Of a stretch of 64,000 nucleotides of DNA, positions 57,201-64,000 are shown one piece after another. The notes below the pieces were generated by a model. It saw only the letters and a program-made list of their open reading frames with translations, was not told where the DNA came from and ran no database searches. The DNA comes from Garcia nutans (lineage: Eukaryota > Streptophyta > Magnoliopsida > Malpighiales > Euphorbiaceae), in assembly GCA_947685225.1 (NCBI GenBank), contig CANTUV010000009.1:186001-250000 (forward strand), read 5' to 3'. How positions within the stretch are numbered: position 1 is the stretch's first letter; every line of letters starts with the position of its first letter. The position numbers and the translations under genes are program-made.

Positions 57201-60200
57201 CTCTTAAATTATTGAATGAGTGTCTATCAACCTAAATTTTAAGAATATATTAAGTGCACTCCTGCACTCAACGTAATTCAATTTTTTACAACTTCCTCTT
57301 ACAGGAATTACCTTGAAATTGCCCTCTATTCTTTTTGCTATCTACCTATATTTTCTGTATTATTTTTTCTACTTCATTTGTTTCTCTTGCATGTCCTCTT
57401 TTTTTTAATCTATGTCTCTCTTTTTATACTAGATTTTAATTAATTTTTTTTGTTGCACTCATCCCTTATTTCTTGTAGGAAACATGGCTAAAAATAAGGT
57501 GTTGTTTTTTTCTGTTTTAATTTCTGTTTATGTATTTGGTAATATTATAAATATTTTATTAATAATTGTGTTTATTTATTATTAATTACTGCCCTTTTTA
57601 AAAAATGAATTACCACAAATTGAAGAGAAAAATAAATTTTTTATTTAAATTATATATGAGAGTCTATTTAATATTAAGTTTTGGATCATATGAGTAGGTC
57701 AAATTTCAGCTTAATTGTTAGGACAAGGGTGCACAAAAACTTAATTTTCCTATTAAATTGTATTATTCTATTTTACCTAACATCAATGGATATTTGTTTT
57801 AGCCTAAACAAATGTTACCAATTAATTTTGTTGGTTTATCATATAATTAAAGCAAACGTAATTAGATATTCATCAATGATTTTATTCTATTTCTAGTGTT
57901 GGTAGAACTTAATTATCAACTTAGCAAGTTTAATATCAATTAGATTAGAAAACAAAAAACATAAATTTGAAGCAAATCTAAACCTCTCCCTGTTATATTT
58001 TTTAAAATTTATTTTTATCCTATTTTTAGTTCTTAGTATATGATATATAGTACCTATTAAAGAAAAAATGATAATGTCTATCGCCAGATTCTTTGGCCAA
58101 AAGCCAAGACTTTGGCTAAAAATAGCTCAAATTAAAGTCAAATACATTATAATTTAAGTAATATATTCTATTGAGATTTTTTAATATAAATTCAAAAGTA
58201 ATAACTTTAAAAATTATATGTTAAGGTTGGATAACTTATTTTTATATTAATTACTTTATATGCTTGTAATTAATCAATATATAGAACATTTTTCTCATAT
58301 ATTCTTAACATACTCAAAAATATATAAGCAATTATTCATTAAATTTGAATTGCGATTACCCGTTGAATCTATATATAGCCATTGAATTATACACAGATTT
58401 AAATAGCCATGCAATGTTTTCACTATCGGATAAATTTGAAAAGAAAGTTTGGACAACAACTCTCTTCAAACTTTTTAAATCTCTTAAAAAAATAAATCAT
58501 TTAAAAAAATCTCTAATTCAATGACTATATATTTTATAATAAAAATTTTCTAGATTCATTTAGTTTTCTAAAAGGCATAAGAAATATTTTAAATTGAAAT
58601 TCGAGGTTTAATAATTTCTTAAATTTAAATTTTTTTAATTATTTCCAAATCAATAACATCTAACTTCTATTTTGAATAATTGATTAGACTCCTTAAATTA
58701 TATTTGAAAGATATTTTAAGGAAGTTCAGAAATTTCAATTGTATCAAACTAAAATTAAATATAATACAAAAATATAAATTTATGTTATAGCAAAGTTAAT
58801 AAAAAACATAAATGTATTTTAAATCAAATTAATTTATAATCTTTATAAGGTAAAACAAAAAAATCTAACGTGGAAAACGAAGGTGTTATTATTATTATGT
58901 CAACAACCCAATAAACTAAATAGAAGTGTATCTATCATTTATCAATAATCTCTTTTGTGTCGCACGTGGGATTTTTTTTTATTGGAACATTATGGTGCTT
59001 TAGGCTCCATATATGCATATTACACGTTTAGAACATTTAGAAGAATTAATTAATTAAAAAAGGTAATGAAAATAATTAAAGGTGTATTTGGGATTATTTT
59101 TTTTTATTCTTTTAACTTTTATTTTAGGAAAAAAAATAAAATGTATTCGGTAACATCATTATTTTTAAATTATCATAATTAAATAAAAAATATTTTAAGC
59201 TAAATACATAATCTGTAAAATATAGTTATGAGAGTTTTAGTTTTGAGAATATATTATAAATTAAAAAATTCTTCTTTTGTATATAAGATATTTTATAATA
59301 ATAAAATTTTTTTTATTGCAAAAATTATTTTTTAATATTATCTTTTTAAAATTTTTTATTTCTTTTTTCAATAATTAAAATTTTAATAATTGTGGTATAT
59401 AGTTTTAAAAACATAAGATAGATTTTTAAAAAATATATAAAAATTAAAAAAAAATTTAGTTTAAAAAATAAAAAATTTACAGCAAAAATGAATACACCCT
59501 AAATTATTTTGCATTCAATTAATTCATGCCTTTGGTAGGAGAATACATCAAATAAATTAAATCATACAAGAGAATGAACAACCATTTAAATCAAAGCAAA
59601 CTAATGCATTAATTCAATCTTAATGTTCATTCAAGTGACATAATATCTAATTGAAGATGATATTTCTCCAAATCAAATACTCAAATTTTCAAGCTAATAT
59701 GAAATATAACCAAATTTAATATTTATCATTAACTCTAACAAGAACATTAATGAATGAAAATAATCATAAATTTCAGTTCAAAAAAAATAATCATAAATTT
59801 TGTTCATATCATCCAACGATCAATTTATTCATAATTAGACCACAAAATATCCATATTACATTTGGTTCTTTTTGTTCATTGATGGAATCTAAAAAAAAGT
59901 AAATAAATTTTTTGTATTTAATATGTTTTTAAGATAAAAAATTTGATACTTAATTTATTGATCAGGAAATATACACTAAACCCTAGACTATGGCTTAGCA
60001 TGTAAAAAAAGCAATAAAACTATTATCAAATCCTAAAACTAAGGAATTGATTTTTCAAGTTTTTCCTTTTTAAATATCAAATCCCAAATTTTCCTTTTTG
60101 GCTCAAAAAATAAATCATGCAAAATCTACTTGATTATATTAAAAAAATATATTTTCCATGTGCTAATTTGAAATTCAAACATCGATTCTTAACAGTACCA

Positions 60201-60650
60201 CTTTCTATTTATCGAACCCCTGATACTTATAATTGTATCAATTAATTATATTTTCCATGTGCTAATAAAAATTTATGCGTCAACTTTTCTCTTTTTTTTT
60301 TTTATTATAATGCTTATAATTTTGATTTTTTTTTACTAATAATTGGTTTCGGAGCTAATGATTCTTTATAAATTGAGAATGTGATTTTTTTTTTACATAT
60401 ATAAAATCCAACATAATAATATTGTGAATTATTGGCAAAAATTACAAAATACAATTTTTATATTTTTATTTAATAATAAATTAAAAGTACAATATTTTAA
60501 TTTTAAAAGTATGATAATATTTTTTTTAATTTTTTCTCAAGTATGTAATTTTTTTTAGGTAATGTTTGAGTTGGAAGCTTTTATCCATAGTTGAGTTGAA
60601 GTTTCGTTAAAAGAAAATTCTAATATAGATGTAATTTATGTCCTTAATTA
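54206..60650. other. AT-rich intergenic region, no gene
   Basis: About 6.4 kb of very AT-rich sequence with TA microsatellites (for example 56253-56272), T tracts, and no reading frame that resembles a protein. A pyrimidine-rich stretch around 56500-57500 may once have been transcribed, but I cannot identify exons. No RNA gene recognised. Confidence 0.5.
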
Positions 60651-61100
60651 CGTGGGCGCCGCCAACAAAGTTTATTGAAGTTTCCTTGGCCAATCAACTT
60701 TGACCAAGGAAATCAAAATATATAGGCGTCGAAATTTTTGAAGGTGCAGCAATTTTAGAAATTTTGATGGAGGCGCCGCAAATTTTGATTAAAAAAAAAA
60801 AAGAGGAAAAGGCAAAATGAAATTCTCTTCGTATACACGTTTTCCCTTGCTTATAAATAGCAAGGGATGTTAAGTATTAAGGCATCCCAAAAAAGAGAGA
60901 GGCCGTGAGTATTAAAGGAAAAATAGAGAGTTATATTGTAATTCCTATTATTTTCTTCTAATAAAATTCTTCTATCATTTTCCGTGATTTTTATCTTAAT
61001 TCATTTAAGGTTTTTCCACGTAAATTCTGTGTCTCTTTTATCTTTATTTTTCTCAAAATTTTAGCTGTGTTCTTGCTTTATCTGGTCCGTTTTTACAACA
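60651..61100 (+). repeat. 5' LTR of copia element (450 bp)
   Basis: It starts CGTGGGCGCCGCC (the 3' LTR has TGTGGGCGCCGCC, so the first base has probably mutated) and ends TTTTACAACA. It contains TATAAAT at 60852-60858 within an inverted repeat. Downstream of the TATA box lie a transcribed-looking leader and AATAAAA at 60959-60965. Confidence 0.92.
60844..60866 (+). promoter_or_regulatory. LTR TATA box in the loop of an inverted repeat
   Basis: CCCTTGCT (60844-60851), TATAAAT (60852-60858), AGCAAGGG (60859-60866): perfect 8-bp arms with the TATA box as the 7-bp loop. The same arrangement is kept in the 3' LTR at 63840-63862. Confidence 0.93.
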
Positions 61101-61102
61101 AG

Positions 61103-61114
61103 TGGTATCAGAGC
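61103..61114 (+). promoter_or_regulatory. Primer-binding site, tRNA-iMet
   Basis: TGGTATCAGAGC starts two bases after the 5' LTR end and is complementary to initiator Met tRNA. Confidence 0.93.
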
Positions 61115-61331
61115 TGTGGTATTTTGAAAAACCAAATATACCACGAGGAAGAGAAAATTACGTGGAGTTTTTTGGTGTGATCCGTTTTAAAAACGGGTGT
61201 AAACACGCGAAAGTTGTGAATAGTAACTCATCACTATTTACGTATTTTTTGAATAGTATTGTAGCAGAAATTTTGAATTGTAATTGCATATTACTGTAGC
61301 AGGTCATAAAGCAACCAATCAAGTGAGCGAG

Positions 61332-61395
61332 CACTGTAGCGGATCACTATAGCGGATCACTGTAGCAGATACTGTAGCGGATCACTGTAGCAGAA
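61332..61395 (+). repeat. 13-bp tandem repeat in copia leader (5 units)
   Basis: Units CACTGTAGCGGAT or close variants start at 61332, 61345, 61358, 61371 (12 bp) and 61383. A looser copy (TTACTGTAGCAGG) lies near 61290. The array lies between the primer-binding site and gag, where packaging signals of LTR elements are usually found. Confidence 0.92.
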
Positions 61396-61443
61396 GTACT
61401 GTTTACGTGAAATAGTTCGAGCTAATTTTTGGAGATAAAAGCA

Positions 61444-62529
61444 ATGGCGGCAAAATTTGAGATTGAAAAGTTCAACGGGAGAAATTTCTCACTGTAGAAA
61501 TTAAAGATAAAAGCTATATTGCGAAAAGATAGTTGTCTAGCGGCAATCAGTGAAAGGCCGCAGGGATTCACAGATGATACTAAATGGAACGAGATGGATG
61601 TGAATGCTATTGCAAACCTTCATCTTGCACTTGCAGATGAGATCTTGTCCAGCTTAGCAGAAAAGAAAACGGCAAAGGAGATATGGAATCACCTCATCAA
61701 ACTGTACGATGCCAAGTCATTACATAACAAAATTTTCCTTAAGAGGAAACTTTACACCTTGAGGATGTCAGAATCTACTTCAGTGACGGAGCACCTTAAT
61801 GTCTTGAATACTCTATTTTCTCAGCTTACATCTTTGGATCATAAAATAGAGTCACAAGAAAATGCAGAACTTCTACTCCAAAGTCTACCTGATTCGTATG
61901 ATCAACTCGTCATCAACTTGACAACTAATGTTCAGCCTGATTCTCTGGTCTTTGATGATATAGCATCTGCTATCTTGGAAGAAGAGAATCGGCGGAAGAA
62001 CAAGGAGGACAAGCAGGCAGGTTCACAACAAGTGGAAGCTTTGACGGTGATGAGAGGAAGATCGACAGAACGTGGCCCAAGTGGGAGTCACAATCATGGG
62101 AGATCAAAATCAAGGAGTAAGAAGAATTTTAAATGCTACCACTGTGGCAAGAAAGGTTACCTGAAGAAGGATTGTTGGAGTTTGAAGAATTCCAATTCTC
62201 AAGGGAACGTGGCAAGCACTTCAGAAGATGGAAACATGTTGTGTTGTGAAGCAGCAATATCAACGGAGAGCAGGAAGAAATTTAAGGGTGTGTGGCTTCT
62301 TGACTTAGGAGCAACTTATCATATGACCTCTCGAAGAGAATGGTTCCATCATTATGAACCTATCTTAGGAGGATCTGTGTATAGTTGTGAAGATAATGCC
62401 TTAAAGATCATAGGCATTGGATCCATCAAATTGAAGATGTATGACGGTACAGTTCGCACTATTCAAGGAGTGCGACATGTGGAAGGTCTGAAGAAGAATT
62501 TGTTATCTGGGAGAGTTCGATGGTCTTGA
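61444..62529 (+). pseudogene. Copia gag and protease start, broken
   Basis: ATG at 61444 opens MAAKFEIEKFNGRNFSL; a TAG at 61495 replaces the usual Trp codon, after which the frame is open to 62529. Residues of the UBN2-type gag domain (LADEILSSLAEKKTAKEIWN, LYDAKSLHNKIFLKRKLYTL) are followed by a zinc knuckle CYHCGKKGYLKKDC (CX2CX4HX4C). The protease block WLLDLGATYHMTSRREWF has the catalytic Asp, but Leu replaces the Ser of the usual DSGA. A frameshift near 62508 moves into the integrase frame. Without readthrough the gag protein would not be made in full. Confidence 0.92.
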
Positions 62530-63616
62530 TTGTACTATCAAAGTTCGGAAAGGAATCATGAGGATTAGCCGAGGAGCGCTTGTAATTATGAAAGGAGAAA
62601 AGATTGCTGCAAAGTTATATATGCTTTTGGGAGAGACTGTGCAAGAAGCAGAAGCATCTGTTGCTTCAAACAGTTCAATTGAAAGATCTGCAATGGTATG
62701 GCATCAAAAGCTTGGACATATGTCTGAACAAGGTATGGAAATTCTTGCTGAGAAAAAGTTACTTTCAGGCCTTACAAAGGTGTCATTACCCTTTTGTGAG
62801 CATTGCACAACAAGCAAGCAGCATCGACTAAAGTTCAGCATATCCAATTCTAGAAGCACGAATATTCTTGAATTGGTCCACTCTGATGTATGGCAAGCAC
62901 CAGTTTCGTCACTAGGAGAAGCGAAGTACTTTGTGTCCTTCATCGATGATTACTCCAGAAGATGTTGGGTGTATCCTATCAAGAGCAAGGGAGATGTATT
63001 TGCAACTTTCAAAATATACAAAGCGCGGGTTGAACTTGATTCAGGCAGTAAGATCAAGTGTTTAAGGTCAGATAATGGAGGAGAATATACTGGGAATGAA
63101 TTTGATAGCTTTTGTAAATAAGAAGGCATCAAAAGGCAGTTCACTACGGCGTACACTCCACAACAAAATGGAGTAGCAGAGTGGATGAACAGAACTCTGT
63201 TAGAAAGAACAAGAGCAATGTTGGGAGCTGCAGGTCTTGATAAGGCATTTTGGGCATAAGCAGTCAACACCGCCTGTTATGTGATTAACCAGTCTCCATC
63301 TACAGCAATTGAGCTAAAGACTCCAATGGAGATGTGGACAGGGAAGCCAGTGGATTATTCAAACCTCCATATATTTGGAAGTCCTGTGTATGTGATGTAC
63401 AATGCCCAAGAAACTACGAAGTTGGATCCAAAATCCAGGAAGTGTTTGTTCTTGGGATATGCTGATGGTGTAAAGGGGTATCGCCTGTGGGAGGCCACTG
63501 CCCACAAGGTTATCGTCAGCAGGGATGTTATCTTTTTAGAAGATAAATTGGAAAAAGAAGGTGATAGCATAAGCAACATGGAAAGACAAGGAAGAAAGAA
63601 TGATGTGAAGATATGA
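62510..63616 (+). pseudogene. Copia integrase, two nonsense codons
   Basis: In this frame, the GAG-pre-integrase block AMVWHQKLGHMSEQGMEIL is followed by a zinc finger (HQKLGH with FCEHC). The integrase core has LELVHSDVW (first Asp), KIKCLRSDNGGEYTG (second Asp) and PQQNGVAEWMNRTLLER (Glu; Trp replaces the common Arg). TAA codons at 63119 and 63257 interrupt it. The C-terminal part (MEMWTGKPVDYSNLHIFGSP, CLFLGYADGVKGYRLW) is intact and ends at 63616. RT normally follows in the same frame; here the 3' leader follows at once. Confidence 0.93.
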
Positions 63617-63637
63617 TTGATCCTCAATCAAATCTTC

Positions 63638-63648
63638 AAGTGGGAGAT
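63638..63648 (+). promoter_or_regulatory. Polypurine tract before 3' LTR
   Basis: AAGTGGGAGAT directly precedes the TGTGGGCG start of the 3' LTR and would prime plus-strand synthesis. Confidence 0.85.
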
Positions 63649-64000
63649 TGTGGGCGCCGCCAACAAAGTTTGTTGAAGTTTCCTTGGCCAATCAACTTTG
63701 ACCAAGGAAATCAAAATATATAGGCGTCGAAATTTTTGAAGGTGCAGCAATTTTAGAAATTTTGATGGAGGCACCGCAAATTTTGATTAAAAAAAAAAGA
63801 GGAAAAGGCAAAATGAAATTCTCTTCGTATACACGTTTTCCCTTGCTTATAAATAGCAAGGGATGTTAAGTATTAAGGCATCCCAAAAAGAGAGAGGCCG
63901 TGAGTATTAAAGGAAAAATAGAGAGTTATATTGTAATTCCTATTATTTTCTTCTAATAAAATTCTTCTATCCTTGTCCGTGGTTTTTACCTTAATTCGTT
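63649..64000 (+). repeat. 3' LTR of copia element, cut by window edge
   Basis: It matches the 5' LTR with an offset of about 2998 bp. About 98 bp should lie outside the window. Differences from the 5' LTR include changes near 63671, 63773 and 63972-63998, and a shorter A run near 63790. Confidence 0.95.

Larger units (their letters stand above)
60651..64000 (+). mobile_element. Ty1/copia element without RT-RNase H, both LTRs, right LTR cut
   Basis: The 5' LTR is 60651-61100, the primer-binding site follows at 61103, gag-protease-integrase lies at 61444-63616, a polypurine tract at 63638-63648, and the 3' LTR starts at 63649 and runs past the window edge. If the LTRs are equal in length, the element is about 3.45 kb, well short of the roughly 5 kb usual for the superfamily; the RT-RNase H region is absent. 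The LTRs differ at only a handful of positions over the 350 bp that can be compared, so the insertion is relatively young. Confidence 0.95.

Overview
This window looks like nuclear DNA of a flowering plant, most likely a eudicot. The evidence is a strongly AT-rich base composition, short GT-AG introns, an intact lignin-pathway cytochrome P450 of the CYP84A (ferulate/coniferaldehyde 5-hydroxylase) type, plant-type LINEs (DUF4283/CCHC ORF1, APE-like endonuclease, zf-RVT), and Ty1/copia and Ty3-like LTR retroelements with initiator-Met primer-binding sites. The species cannot be named from the sequence. Only two host genes can be supported: the P450 (exons 45019-45639 and 46321-47244, minus strand) and the last four exons of a CCDC90/FMP32 (DUF1640) mitochondrial inner-membrane protein gene (6606-7213, plus strand). 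Almost everything else recognisable is transposon.

Layout. 1-5035: a long, decayed minus-strand LINE (ORF1 plus ORF2) running off the left edge. 5036-6605: sequence without a recognised gene. 6606-7213: 3' part of the FMP32-like gene. 8900-12085: a decayed plus-strand LINE of another lineage that ends in TTGAG repeats. 10276-23544: a tandem segmental duplication of about 5 kb. Copy B carries a 5'-truncated, nearly intact LINE with perfect target-site duplications (18826-21924), and copy A carries a 396-bp hAT-like MITE (13587-13982). 23545-27715: a third, minus-strand LINE with its reverse-transcriptase core deleted. 27716-30806: AT-rich DNA with two copies of an unknown dispersed repeat. 30807-32740: the 3' half of a minus-strand copia element. 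32741-41556: remains of long-LTR Ty3-like elements, with a 63-bp minisatellite shared by two different LTRs and an 827-bp tandem duplication. 41557-45018: AT-rich decayed repeats. 45019-47369: the P450 gene and its promoter. 47370-60650: AT-rich intergenic DNA with three MITEs. 60651-64000: a young copia element that keeps gag, protease and integrase but has lost RT-RNase H.

How it fits together. There is no operon-like or defence-like gene system here. The P450 would act in syringyl lignin and sinapate-ester synthesis, and the FMP32-like protein in mitochondria; they have no visible functional link. The interest lies in the layered transposon history. Duplicated copies give natural empty sites for a LINE and a MITE, related LTRs share an inverted-repeat-rich 63-bp array, and several elements are deletion derivatives that would depend on other copies to move.
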